Shown here one piece after another: positions 55,772 through 64,000 of a stretch of 64,000 bases of DNA. The number at the start of each line of letters is the position of its first letter. Within the stretch, counting starts at the first letter, position 1. Below the pieces are notes generated by a model. The model was not told where the DNA came from and did not search any database. It saw only the letters and a list, made by a program, of their open reading frames with translations. Source of the DNA: Achromobacter arsenitoxydans SY8 (GTDB lineage Bacteria > Pseudomonadota > Gammaproteobacteria > Burkholderiales > Burkholderiaceae_B); contig NZ_AGUF01000082.1 in the NCBI RefSeq assembly GCF_000236785.1, forward strand, positions 28,302 to 92,301. Reading direction: 5' to 3'. The position numbers and the translations under genes were made by a program.

Positions 55772-56956
55772 TCAAGAGGCTGTTTCGGGCGAGCCGATGC
55801 GCGGCACGCCCTTGATGAATTCCACCGGGCTGTCGACGGCTTCGATCGCCGCCAGCCGGCCCTGCTGGTAGCGCTCGACCAGCCAGCCCTTGGCGGTGGG
55901 CAGCAGCACGTCGCGGCACGGTTCGGCCGGATTGACCAGGCCCGCCATCTGCAGGCGGCGGCCCTGCTGCTCGGACCAGAAGGTGGGCGGGCGCGGCGCG
56001 GGCGGGCTCTTGCCAGCGATGGCGGCGGCCGCCGTGCGCGCCTGGGCCAGCGCGTTCTGCACGCTTTCGATGCGGGCGTAGCGCTGCAGCTCGCCGCGAA
56101 ATGCGCTGGCGCAATCGCCAATGGCGTAGACATCCGGCGCCGAAGTCCGGCAGCACTCGTCCACCACCACGCCGTCCAGGCAGATCAGGCCGGCCGCCTC
56201 GGCCAGGGCCGTTTCGGCCACGGCGCCGATCGACACCAGCACCAGGTCCGCGTCCAGCGCGCCGCCGTCGGCCAGATGGGCTCGCCAGCCGGCCGCAGAG
56301 CGCTCCCAGCGCGCCACCGCGGCGCCGTGGCGGATCTCGATGCCGGCCTCGCGATGCAGGTCGCCGATGCGCGTGGCGGTCGGCTCGGACACCTTGCCGG
56401 CCATCACGTTGCCGCCCTGCTCCAACACCAGCACGTCGGCGCCCAGCTTGCGCGCCGAGCACGCCGCCTCCAGCCCCAGGTATCCCGCGCCCACGACCAG
56501 CAGGCGGATGCCCGGACGCAGCGCCTCGCGCAGCCGGTGCGCGTCGTCCAGGCCGCGCACCGAGTACACGTGTTCACCTGAGACCTCGGCGATGCCGCGC
56601 GCGCTGGCTCCCGTGGCCAGCACGCAGTGCTCATACGTCACCTCCCTGCCGGAGCTCGTGCGCAGCGTGTGCGCGGCCGTGTCGATGCTGGCCACCGGAT
56701 CGCCAGCCACCACCACCACGCGCGACTTCTCGTAGGCGGCATCTGCCCGCAATGCAATGCGTTCCGTGCTGGTCGTCCCGGTCAGCAGCGCCTTGGACAG
56801 GGGCGGACGCTCGTAGGGCGCGTGCGTCTCCGCGCCGAACAGCGCGACGTCGCCCTCGACGCCCGCGGCGCGCAGGGCCCACGCGCACTCCACCCCGGCA
56901 TGTCCCGCGCCGATGATGGCCGTGTGAACGTGCTGCAAACGGGAAGAAGGTTCCAT
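55772..56956 (-). CDS. FAD-dependent ferredoxin reductase of the dioxygenase system
   Basis: A 394-residue glutathione-reductase-fold flavoprotein. The FAD motif is TAIIGAGHAGVECAWALR (near residue 13), the NADH motif LLVVGAGYLGLEAACSARK (near 148), and the second FAD motif DVYAIGDCAS (near 270). It accepts electrons from NADH and reduces the ferredoxin encoded 29 bases downstream. The ATG at 56956 was chosen because it directly precedes the FAD motif; the long upstream frame overlaps the Bug gene. Confidence 0.9.
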   Translation of the reverse strand: MEPSSRLQHVHTAIIGAGHAGVECAWALRAAGVEGDVALFGAETHAPYERPPLSKALLTGTTSTERIALRADAAYEKSRVVVVAGDPVASIDTAAHTLRTSSGREVTYEHCVLATGASARGIAEVSGEHVYSVRGLDDAHRLREALRPGIRLLVVGAGYLGLEAACSARKLGADVLVLEQGGNVMAGKVSEPTATRIGDLHREAGIEIRHGAAVARWERSAAGWRAHLADGGALDADLVLVSIGAVAETALAEAAGLICLDGVVVDECCRTSAPDVYAIGDCASAFRGELQRYARIESVQNALAQARTAAAAIAGKSPPAPRPPTFWSEQQGRRLQMAGLVNPAEPCRDVLLPTAKGWLVERYQQGRLAAIEAVDSPVEFIKGVPRIGSPETAS

Positions 56957-56961
56957 GGCGC

Positions 56962-57954
56962 TCAGGCTCCGAATTTCAGGGAAATGCTGGCGCGGGTGGC
57001 AACCTGCTTCCAGCGCGCCAGTTCGGCCCGATTCAGTTCCGCGAACGCCGCCGATCCGCTCGGGCGCGGCTCGAAGCCTGCGGCGCTGAGCGTTTCCGCC
57101 GACTGCGGCAGCGCCATACCCTCTTGCAACGCCGCACTCAGCTTCTGCACCAGGTCCGGCGGCATGCCTGCCGGACCGTACAGTCCCAGCCAACTCGTCA
57201 CATCAAAATCCGCCACACCCTGCTCCGCCATCGTCGGCACGTCCGGCAGCTGCTTGCTGCGATAGCTGCTGGTGACCGCGATGGCGCGGATCGAACCCTT
57301 GCGGATCAGCCCCATCACCGGCGGCAGATTGCTGAAACTGAAATCCAGGTTGCCGTTGACCACATCCACCAGCATCTCGCCGCTGCCCTTGTACGGCACA
57401 TGCAGCAGATTGGTGCCCGTGTGCTGGGCAAAGAACGCCGTGGTCAGATGCACCGACGAGCCGATGCCGTTCGAGCCATAGTTCAGCCCGTCCTTGCTGC
57501 GCTTGTGCGCCGTCGCGATCAGGTCGTCGACGCTGCGTATCGGCGAATCCGTGCGCACGATCAGCACATTGATGAACTCAGCCATCTGCCCGATCGGCGT
57601 GAACGCGCGCGAGGTGTCCAGCGGCAGCCCGGTCACCGTGGCCATCGGCAGCACCATCCCGCCCAGCCCATTGAGCAGCAGCGTGTAGCCGTCCGCCGGC
57701 GACGTCGCCACCTGCTGGCTGCCGATCATGCCGTTGGCCCCCGGGCGGTTCTCCACCACCACCGGCTGCCCGAACTTGCGGCTCAGGATCTCGCCCGCCA
57801 GGCGCCCCGCCACGTCGGTCACGCCGCCCGGCGGATAAGGAACGATCAGGCGTATCGGTTTGCTGGGATAGGCGCCGTCCGCGGCCCAGGCAGTCCCGGT
57901 AGCAGCCAGCGCGGCGCCGCCGGCGATGGCTTTCAATACAGTACGTCTATGCAT
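56962..57954 (-). CDS. Tripartite tricarboxylate transporter-type (Bug/TctC) binding protein
   Basis: A 330-residue periplasmic receptor with a signal peptide (cleavage near AWA, residue 24). The family motifs are YPSKPIRLIVPYPPGGVTD, VVENRPGANGMIGSQQ, HVPYKGSGEMLVD and QLPDVPTMAEQG. Its place between the dioxygenase beta and reductase genes suggests it binds the aromatic acid that this operon degrades. The ATG at 57954 starts the signal peptide. Confidence 0.9.
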   Translation of the reverse strand: MHRRTVLKAIAGGAALAATGTAWAADGAYPSKPIRLIVPYPPGGVTDVAGRLAGEILSRKFGQPVVVENRPGANGMIGSQQVATSPADGYTLLLNGLGGMVLPMATVTGLPLDTSRAFTPIGQMAEFINVLIVRTDSPIRSVDDLIATAHKRSKDGLNYGSNGIGSSVHLTTAFFAQHTGTNLLHVPYKGSGEMLVDVVNGNLDFSFSNLPPVMGLIRKGSIRAIAVTSSYRSKQLPDVPTMAEQGVADFDVTSWLGLYGPAGMPPDLVQKLSAALQEGMALPQSAETLSAAGFEPRPSGSAAFAELNRAELARWKQVATRASISLKFGA

Positions 57955-58061
57955 GCTGCGACTCCAGGTATGGGCGAGCCTCGCCCTTCCGGCGGACTGG
58001 CCCCGAGTGGAAAGAAAACCATCGAATGCCGGCAGACCGGCCGGCGCGGCTGTGATCGGCG

Positions 58062-58631
58062 CTAGAAGAAGATCGTGAGCGCCTTGGCAAGCAGGACGTT
58101 CTGGTCCAGGTGAATCTCGCGCTGCAGAATCGTCCAGCGTCCGTCGCGCCTGCGCAGCACGTCCTCGCGCTTGCCCGCGAACAGGTTGACCTCGGCCTGC
58201 AGCCGGTTCTGATAGATCAGAAAGCGCGACCGCACGCGCACCAGATCTCCGCCGCCCTCGTCCGGCCTCACATCCAGCACGCGGATGTTGGTCACCAGAT
58301 GGGACACGCGCGACGCGGGTTCCTCGGCCCAGTGAATGCCCGTCTTGATCTGCGCGACCCGCTGGCGCAGCGTGTCGATGCCCTCGTCGAACCAGGCGGC
58401 ATCCTGCTTGCCGGAATATTCCTGCGCCATCGCATCGCGGCGCACATTGCGCGTCAGCGGCATGCGATAGGTGATGGCTTCGTCCAGCAGGCCCAGCCAC
58501 GCGTCGAACTCGCGATGGTCCAGCAGATCGGCTTCCAGGTGCAGAAAGCGCTGTGCTTCCCACCAGAGCAGCATGTCGTCCACGCTGTCGTCCTGCGCCA
58601 CCTGCGCGTCGTTTTCGATGGTCGCGTTCAT
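58062..58631 (-). CDS. Aromatic-ring-hydroxylating dioxygenase, small (beta) subunit
   Basis: A 189-residue NTF2-like fold subunit that forms the alpha3beta3 hexamer with the alpha subunit. Typical segments are FLHLEADLLDHREFDAWLGL, YRMPLTRNVRR and VRVRSRFLIYQNRLQAEVNL, then FAGKREDVLRR. The start at 58631 overlaps the alpha stop by four bases. It has no catalytic metal site but shapes the substrate pocket. Confidence 0.92.
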   Translation of the reverse strand: MNATIENDAQVAQDDSVDDMLLWWEAQRFLHLEADLLDHREFDAWLGLLDEAITYRMPLTRNVRRDAMAQEYSGKQDAAWFDEGIDTLRQRVAQIKTGIHWAEEPASRVSHLVTNIRVLDVRPDEGGGDLVRVRSRFLIYQNRLQAEVNLFAGKREDVLRRRDGRWTILQREIHLDQNVLLAKALTIFF

Positions 58632-59989
58632 GCCGCCTTCTCCTCGATGCGCACCGCGCGCGCCATCAGCTGATCCCACGACAGGCCATTCATGAACTGC
58701 GCCCAGCGCCGGTAATAGGCTCGCGCATTCTCTTCCGTGTATTCCCCGTTTACCGCACAGCCCGGGATCTCAGGCACCGGCTGCGCGTGCCCCACGCCCA
58801 TCTGGTAATTGAAATAGAGCTCGCGCGACATCGCGCCCATGCTGGCCTCGGTGGCGCCCGTCCAGTTTTCCATGTCGTCCGATTCCGTCATGCCGCCCGG
58901 GCCCGAGTAGCGCAGGAAATAGTGCCGCGCCGCGTCCTTCACGGCCTCGGGCGCATCCTTGTCCACCAGGTACATGCGCCACATCTCCATCTCGGTCGCG
59001 CTGATGGGGTGGAACACCGCCAGCGTGCGCGGCTGGCGGCCGTGGAACGACATGTTCGGAAAAATCGTGCCCACGCTGGTCTGCACCCGCATCGCCGACC
59101 CCAGCGTGCGCTCGCGCGTCTCGTGGATCTGGCGGTAATAGGCCTCCACCTCTGGGTAGCGCCCGTATTGCGGTGCGTACGGCCCTTCCTCATAGAACGG
59201 CAGACGCCCCAGCAGTCCGTGCCCCAGATCCGGAAAACAGATCGCCGACCGGCTGACCGATGCATCGCGCCGCCCCTTGCCCGCGCCCGGCCCGATGCCC
59301 ACGATATCCACCGAGCGATGGCTGATGTCGTGGTACAGATCCCCAATGAAATTCTCGGGCGCGAACTTCCAGTTGCACTTGATGCGCCACTTCTGCACCC
59401 CGCCAATCACCTCCGACCCGCCCGGACTGCCATCGCGATGGTCCAGCGCCGCGTCCAGGTACAGGCGCATATTGCCCAGATAGTCCTCGAACGGCGGCGC
59501 GTCCGCATCCCAGGTCGCGAACACCGCGCCCTTGTAATTGACTACCTGCGCCACCGTCTTCAAGCCCCACTGCTTCTTGTCCAGCTCGCCCTTGTAATGC
59601 GTCGCATGGCCAGGCACGCCCACCAGTTCGCCGGGCCGCTCCACCAGCTTGCCGTCGGTGGAAAAGCTCCAGCCATGGTACGGACAGGTAAAGGTGCGGT
59701 TGTTGCCGTGGTCGTAGCGACAGAGCTTCATGCCGCGGTGCGCACAGCTATTGAGCATGACCTGGATCTGCCCCTGCCGGTCGCGCGTCAGGATCACGGA
59801 CTCCGTACCCATGCGCGACACAAAATAGTCGTCCGGCTTGGGCACCAGGCTCTCGTGGCCCACGAACAGCCACGCGCGCGAGAACACCTGCTTCAGCTCC
59901 TGCTGGAAGATCTCGTCGTCCACGAAGATAGACCGGCTGACCAGCCCTTCGTCGGCGCGCACCAACTCATCAATCGTCTTATGACCCAT
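58628..59989 (-). CDS. Rieske aromatic-ring-hydroxylating dioxygenase, large (alpha) subunit
   Basis: A 453-residue oxygenase. The Rieske centre is Cys82-x-His84 (CAHRG) and Cys102-x2-His105 (CPYHGW). The mononuclear iron site is in NFIGDLYHDISH (Asp217 bridge, His220, His224), with the third acidic ligand probably in the EDSD-like SDDMENW region near residue 372. The substrate is unknown; the sequence resembles benzoate/anthranilate- or naphthalene-type enzymes only at family level. The ATG at 59989 has AAGGGGAAG upstream. It is the first structural gene of the operon. Confidence 0.93.
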   Translation of the reverse strand: MGHKTIDELVRADEGLVSRSIFVDDEIFQQELKQVFSRAWLFVGHESLVPKPDDYFVSRMGTESVILTRDRQGQIQVMLNSCAHRGMKLCRYDHGNNRTFTCPYHGWSFSTDGKLVERPGELVGVPGHATHYKGELDKKQWGLKTVAQVVNYKGAVFATWDADAPPFEDYLGNMRLYLDAALDHRDGSPGGSEVIGGVQKWRIKCNWKFAPENFIGDLYHDISHRSVDIVGIGPGAGKGRRDASVSRSAICFPDLGHGLLGRLPFYEEGPYAPQYGRYPEVEAYYRQIHETRERTLGSAMRVQTSVGTIFPNMSFHGRQPRTLAVFHPISATEMEMWRMYLVDKDAPEAVKDAARHYFLRYSGPGGMTESDDMENWTGATEASMGAMSRELYFNYQMGVGHAQPVPEIPGCAVNGEYTEENARAYYRRWAQFMNGLSWDQLMARAVRIEEKAA

Positions 59990-60026
59990 CACCACTTCCC
60001 CTTGGAGGATGCCCTTGATTGGGCGC

Positions 60027-60791
60027 CTACGACTGTTCCGCCGTGGCCGCCGCTGTACGCAGACGTGCTTCCGTGTTGTCGACGTGCGTGCGCGCATGCT
60101 GCCGCGCCAGCTCCACGTCGCCTTTCTCGATAGCGGCAAACAATGCCTCGTGCTCCTTCTGCGCCTGCGCACCGCGCCCCGCAATCTTGGCCGACCGCGA
60201 ACGCGACACACGCAGGTTCTTCTTGAGCAGCACCGCCAGGAAATCGAAGAAATTCAGATAGTGTTCATTGCGCGTCGCGCGCGCCACGCAGCGATGGAAC
60301 TCCATGTCCGCGTCCACGCCCACCGCCACATCGCCCGACGCAATCGCATCGGCCATCTTGCGCAACGCCACCCGCATCGCCGCCAGGTCATCGTCATCGC
60401 GGCGTGCAGCCGCCAGCGGCGCGGCCTCGATCTCAAAGCCCCGCCGCAGCTCCACGATGCGCAGCACCTGGTCCGCATCGCCGATATCGGCCGCCTGCAT
60501 GCGCAGCACGGAAGGCCGCGCCGTCTGCATGACGGTCAGGCCGCGTCCCTGCTTGCTTTGAACAATGCCATCGCCCTTCAGGCGGGAAACCGCTTCGCGC
60601 AGCACCGTGCGCGAAACGCCAAGCCGGGTCGCGATGGTCTGCTCTGGAGGCAAGACCTCGCCGACTTGATAGTCGCCGCTGGTGATCTCATCCAGCAGCA
60701 TTTCCGTGACGCGGTCAGTCAGGTTGGGCTCTGACTGGAATGCAACCACCGCATCTTTTTTCAACAGTACTCGGGAAGCTGAATCAGGCAT
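60027..60791 (-). CDS. GntR-family transcriptional regulator, FadR/FCD subfamily
   Basis: A 254-residue regulator. The winged helix includes EVLPPEQTIATRLGVSRTVL and EAVSRLKGDGIVQSKQGRGL. The FCD domain has AVGVDADMEFHRCVARATRN with the metal-binding Asp/His. It is transcribed in the same direction as the dioxygenase genes, 37 bases upstream of alpha, so it is probably autoregulated and part of the operon. A palindrome at 60877-60891 lies upstream of its start. Confidence 0.9.
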   Translation of the reverse strand: MPDSASRVLLKKDAVVAFQSEPNLTDRVTEMLLDEITSGDYQVGEVLPPEQTIATRLGVSRTVLREAVSRLKGDGIVQSKQGRGLTVMQTARPSVLRMQAADIGDADQVLRIVELRRGFEIEAAPLAAARRDDDDLAAMRVALRKMADAIASGDVAVGVDADMEFHRCVARATRNEHYLNFFDFLAVLLKKNLRVSRSRSAKIAGRGAQAQKEHEALFAAIEKGDVELARQHARTHVDNTEARLRTAAATAEQS

Positions 60792-60876
60792 AGGAAGTCT
60801 CGTCCGAAAACGTGCATCTCATTGCCAGCCCGCGTTGCCTCGGCTGTGTACGTGCCCCGGGAGGGGTGCGTTGAAA

Positions 60877-60891
60877 ATACGATAATCGTAT
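60877..60891. promoter_or_regulatory. Palindrome upstream of gntR, candidate operator of the dioxygenase operon
   Basis: ATACGATAATCGTAT is a 15-bp perfect palindrome around one central base, 86 bases before the gntR start. The TACGA/TCGTA halves recur at 53019-53042. Confidence 0.55.
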
Positions 60892-61022
60892 AAGGATGGG
60901 AGGGGGTATTAGGGGAAGTGCGGGGGTGGGGCGTGAGCTACACCGTCGACCCGACACTGATAGATTGACGTTTGGAGTAACGGAAGTGGAAGTGAGGGGA
61001 TGAAACGCACCGCCCAAATCCC
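60892..61022. other. Region between the gntR promoter and the IS256 remnant, no gene
   Basis: No gene is supported. The minus-strand frame that runs in from the transposase remnant loses all similarity here, so the right-hand junction of the old insertion is near 61022. Confidence 0.4.
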
Positions 61023-61422
61023 AGGATCTCACGCACCGTCATGCCTCGGGCGTACATCGCGACGATCTTGTCGTCAAAGCCCGTGAAATGCCGCTCGTGC
61101 TTCAGGATAAGCAGCGGCGCGAAGCTCCCGTCGCGGTCGCGCGGCACCTCGATACGCACCGGGCCTTCCCCGGTGAGTACCCTCTTGGCGCCCTTGCCGT
61201 TGCGCTGGTTCGCGACATCAACGGGCTTGGCAGACCCGCTCGGATAGCCCAGATGATGGTTCATCTAACCACCGAGCGGTCGCTCGATCAACGCCTTCTT
61301 GAAGGCCAGCGAGGCGGCGTTGATCTCTTCGGCCGTCGTCGGACCGTCGCCGAACGACGCCAGCAGCTCAGGGGGGGAATAGCCGGCAGATCGGCTAGCT
61401 TGGACTTCGGGTTGCGTGGCAT
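61023..61422 (-). pseudogene. IS256-family transposase remnant (N-terminal part, frameshifted)
   Basis: The ATG at 61422 follows GGAG and gives MPRNPKSKLADLPAIPP. A shift at a C7 run (plus-strand G7 at 61371-61377) moves the reading to ELLASFGDGPTTAEE and SLAFKKALIERPLGG. An in-frame TAG (61265-61267) follows, then NHHLGYPSGSAKPVDV and MYARGMTVREI, where similarity ends. It therefore carries at least three lesions: frameshift, nonsense and 3' truncation. It overlaps in content with the fragment at 20935 but differs by many substitutions, so the two are separate IS copies. Confidence 0.85.
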
Positions 61423-61511
61423 AAATGCTCCGTGGACGCATGTTATGCCTTAAACACGAAACTACTGACAGGCCCAACCGCGCCGTTTCACGCCTTGACC
61501 CAACCAGTGGG

Positions 61512-62789
61512 TCATTCCCAAAGCGATATAAATTTCACCGAGATTGCGATCGAGTCGTTGGCATATTGGCCGGCGAGCGAAATGTTGAATGTCATTTGAG
61601 ACCGATATGACTCGGCGCCCCTCGGCATCGGATACACCAGCTCGACCGTTTTGCAGTCGTAGCGTAAGGCATAGGCTAGCAATTGATAGATGTCACCCTC
61701 ATCTACGCCAAGATCTGACGCACGAGGGTTGATCCGCTTCCACTTTGCATCCACCACGCGGTCAATGCTTGATGCGTTGCCATCCAAGTCTGTGCGCCAT
61801 ATAGTGATATCCGGCTTCAACAAGAATATCTTGTGCTTTCCATGACTGGCTAGGTGCAGAGGCGGTCCCTGCACATTTACGATCCGATTAGGTCCGGCCC
61901 GGACTTCTTCTAGCCTAGCTGCATGGGCTTCAAACAGCTTGTTCATGTCGAACAAAAGTCCTGGAGCCTCCGTGATGCCTTTGGCCATTGCGGGACTGAC
62001 CGTGCCCAGCAACCATTCACACCAGGTGAGCACGTCAGTGTATCGGCGTGTTGTCCGGTCGCGTGGCAGACGCGCTACATCCTCCGCTGACATCTTCACC
62101 GCTGAAACATTGCCGTACCTGGCATGCGCTTCGTACCAAAGCCGCTGCGTAGCTGTTGTTCTGATCCAGCCGAAACACGCCACTAGCGCAGCGCGAATGC
62201 TGCGGTTGTAGACATTGTCGACCGTAAATTCGTCGTACTCACAATGCAACAAGTGAGGGCGCGACGCATTGCGCCGGGCATGGCCTTGGGCGTGAAATCT
62301 TCCCTTGATGACTGGCAAATCTTCAGCATGCACCATGTATCGGCTTAGCAAGCCACGCCTCGCCTGCTCAAGAGCGCAGAGCAAAAATGCTTCAATGAAT
62401 ATATCCAAAAGGGGCGCCTGCACCGATTGCTGTTGAACAGTGCCGACCTTCTTTATGGTTACTCGGCGAGCGCCGTGCAACATGGCCAACAACGCTCCTC
62501 GCGAACTATCCACTTCACCCGGCAGTCTAGCGTCGGATACTCCGACCTTGGGCAGAACCTCAAGCACACAAGTAGGCAAGCGCACCACTCCACAATACTG
62601 CGCAAGTTTCACCCCTTCTGCTCGACGTTCGCAAAATCCCTTTCGCATTTGATTGAGCAGAAGCAGCGCCTGAGCGTCGGCCTCGGTCAACCACATATCT
62701 GCATCCGCTATCGACTTTGCGGAGTCAAACCATTCTCGAACGGGAATGGTCTCATGCTCCAATACCGAAATTGTTCGTAGACCTTCCAT
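61512..62789 (-). CDS. mcrC: McrC-type restriction subunit (5-methylcytosine-specific)
   Basis: A 425-residue nuclease subunit. The N-terminal half is the McrC scaffold (CGVVRLPTCVLEVLPKVG, AEDLPVIKGR), and the C-terminal half has the PD-(D/E)xK nuclease LKPDITIWRT...RVVDAKWKRI followed by DEGDIYQLLAYA. With McrB it forms a GTP-driven type IV system that cuts modified foreign DNA. The start is four bases after the mcrB stop. GC content is lower than in the neighbouring catabolic genes, as expected of transferred DNA. Confidence 0.92.
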   Translation of the reverse strand: MEGLRTISVLEHETIPVREWFDSAKSIADADMWLTEADAQALLLLNQMRKGFCERRAEGVKLAQYCGVVRLPTCVLEVLPKVGVSDARLPGEVDSSRGALLAMLHGARRVTIKKVGTVQQQSVQAPLLDIFIEAFLLCALEQARRGLLSRYMVHAEDLPVIKGRFHAQGHARRNASRPHLLHCEYDEFTVDNVYNRSIRAALVACFGWIRTTATQRLWYEAHARYGNVSAVKMSAEDVARLPRDRTTRRYTDVLTWCEWLLGTVSPAMAKGITEAPGLLFDMNKLFEAHAARLEEVRAGPNRIVNVQGPPLHLASHGKHKIFLLKPDITIWRTDLDGNASSIDRVVDAKWKRINPRASDLGVDEGDIYQLLAYALRYDCKTVELVYPMPRGAESYRSQMTFNISLAGQYANDSIAISVKFISLWE

Positions 62790-62793
62790 TGAG

Positions 62794-64000
62794 TCATTCA
62801 GCGCTCAAAATATTACTGGGGTCCGAATCCTCGGATGCGGTCTGCGCGCCTAAGGCGAGGATTGGAGCCGCTGAATACAAGCCGACAATATCGGACTCGG
62901 TCCAGGAACTTAGGTCTCCGACCGAGAATGTCGACCTAACCTCTGGCCCCAAGGATTGCTTCGCTCCAGGAAACAGCTTGGAAGGCGAAAGCGTGCGAGA
63001 TGTGATGAAAACACTATCTTCGCGGCTTCCGGTCAACACCAACCGAACCTTCTCCATATCCTCGAAAAAGTATTCCTGAAGCAAAGGAATCACTCTCTGC
63101 GCCAGGACCTGTCTCAGCTCGTCAAGTGAACTGATCCCAATGAAAATCGCATGACCAATAGCATGATCCCGATCCAACAGGTATTCAAGCCGATCGTTCA
63201 GACATTGGAGCAACGCCCGCAAATCAACTGATCCAATCTTCGCAGGTTCAACGCGTGCTACCTCGGGCGCGCACTCTTGAAAGCGGAAGCGCCTCCGCAG
63301 CGCAATATCCATCATTGCAACCGAACGATCAGCCGTATTCATCGTAGCGACTAGGTTAAGGTTGTCAGGCACGCCAAAGCGGTATGAAAGCCCTTGTAGT
63401 GTTACCCATGCCCCTTCATCCTTGGCCCTACTACCGGCGATTACACGCTTGCTAGGTTCGATAAGCGTGATCAACTCGCCAAACACTTTGGCTACATTCG
63501 CCCGGTTTATTTCGTCGATAAATAGAGTGAACTGCTGGGTTGGATTTGCATGAGCTTCTTCACACAAACGGAGAAATGGGCCCTTCTGGTAAACCACCAC
63601 TACGCCGTTGCCATCCGCCGACGCCACTGGCCGCAAGCCACCAACGAAGTCCTCATAGGAGTAGCTGGGATGAAATGCTACGAACTCACAAACCTCCCCC
63701 TTCTCAAACGCGATTTTCATTCGGGCCTGCATCTCGTGGGTTTTTCCCGTCCCCGGCGGACCAAATAGGATCAGATTGTCTGCTACTCGAAGAGTCGGCG
63801 TCGCGTTGGTCGCCGTGTCGATGTCGTATTCGGGATCGGACTCTTGCGCAGGAATTTCATCGCTGGTCTCGTCCGAAAATTTGCCGCCCTTCTCTTCTGC
63901 GAGTTGTTTCGTAGGCTGAGTTACTTGCTGCTTAATCAGGGTGCCGACTGGCGGAGCGTAATGATCTACTTGATTCGGATATTGCGTCTCCAATCGTTTG
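62794..64000 (-). CDS. mcrB: McrB-type AAA+ GTPase, partial (start beyond the window)
   Basis: About 401 codons are visible and the frame is open to the window edge; the TTG at 63993 is not a supported start. The AAA+ core shows Walker A FGPPGTGKTHEM, Walker B LFIDEINRAN, the McrB signature MNTADRSVAMMD and RRRFRFQE. The N-terminal DNA-reading domain that senses the modified base should lie upstream. A polar linker (KGGKFSDETSDEIPAQE) precedes the core. Confidence 0.92.
   Translation of the reverse strand, partial: KRLETQYPNQVDHYAPPVGTLIKQQVTQPTKQLAEEKGGKFSDETSDEIPAQESDPEYDIDTATNATPTLRVADNLILFGPPGTGKTHEMQARMKIAFEKGEVCEFVAFHPSYSYEDFVGGLRPVASADGNGVVVVYQKGPFLRLCEEAHANPTQQFTLFIDEINRANVAKVFGELITLIEPSKRVIAGSRAKDEGAWVTLQGLSYRFGVPDNLNLVATMNTADRSVAMMDIALRRRFRFQECAPEVARVEPAKIGSVDLRALLQCLNDRLEYLLDRDHAIGHAIFIGISSLDELRQVLAQRVIPLLQEYFFEDMEKVRLVLTGSREDSVFITSRTLSPSKLFPGAKQSLGPEVRSTFSVGDLSSWTESDIVGLYSAAPILALGAQTASEDSDPSNILSAE

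Noticed and set aside
1-64000. CRISPR arrays or rRNA genes
   Set aside because: No regularly spaced repeat array with unique spacers and no rRNA-like sequence was seen; the only regular repeats are the four hip operators.

Overview
The window is GC-rich, densely packed bacterial DNA that reads like a chromosome segment of a betaproteobacterium of the Alcaligenaceae (Bordetella/Achromobacter type). The grounds are three TctC/Bug-family periplasmic binding proteins, several LysR and FCD-type GntR regulators each beside a small catabolic operon, many MFS and ABC uptake systems, and an IS256 transposase remnant. The genus is inferred from gene content; no rRNA is present to confirm it.

Layout. 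1-3.7 kb: the end of a D-galactonate operon (dgoK-dgoA-dgoD-MFS) closed by a clear terminator. 3.9-4.6 kb: a RelE/HigB-type toxin followed by its antitoxin. 4.6-13.7 kb: a leftward operon of a hydantoinase-type amidohydrolase, a second amidohydrolase and a complete peptide-type ABC transporter, with a divergent GntR regulator. 13.8-16.9 kb: an MFS exporter and hipBA with four evenly spaced operators. 16.9-20.7 kb: htpG with a sigma-32 type promoter, an NCS2 purine permease and tRNA-Leu(CAA).

Genomic island 1 (about 20.7-34.8 kb, visibly lower GC) starts right after the tRNA. It holds an IS256 fragment, then a leftward four-gene anti-phage cassette (DUF499 ATPase, DUF3780, DUF1156 DNA methylase, PLD-SNF2 helicase) related to type 3 BREX components. 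Next comes a leftward three-gene unit of a membrane GTPase, a protein whose C-terminal membrane anchor is only reached by a frameshift at an A9 run, and an unknown protein. A decayed DUF3883 nuclease-like gene follows, then about 1 kb without a recognisable gene.

34.8-60.8 kb returns to metabolism: a trypsin-like protease with a small companion protein; a lipoprotein; a LysR-controlled tricarboxylate-type binding protein with galB-galC (end of the gallate/protocatechuate meta-cleavage route); an amidohydrolase-MFS-GAF operon; a 2-hydroxyacid dehydrogenase with a divergent LysR gene; a FUSC protein; an amino-acid binding protein; a UvrD-like helicase fused to DUF5710; and a Rieske dioxygenase operon (GntR, alpha, beta, Bug protein, ferredoxin reductase, ferredoxin, small protein, 2-hydroxyacid dehydrogenase). 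Island 2 begins at about 61 kb with a second, differently broken IS256 transposase and runs off the end with mcrC and a partial mcrB.

The strongest candidate for an undescribed system is the GTPase/tail-anchor/unknown trio at 31.2-33.3 kb inside the defence island.
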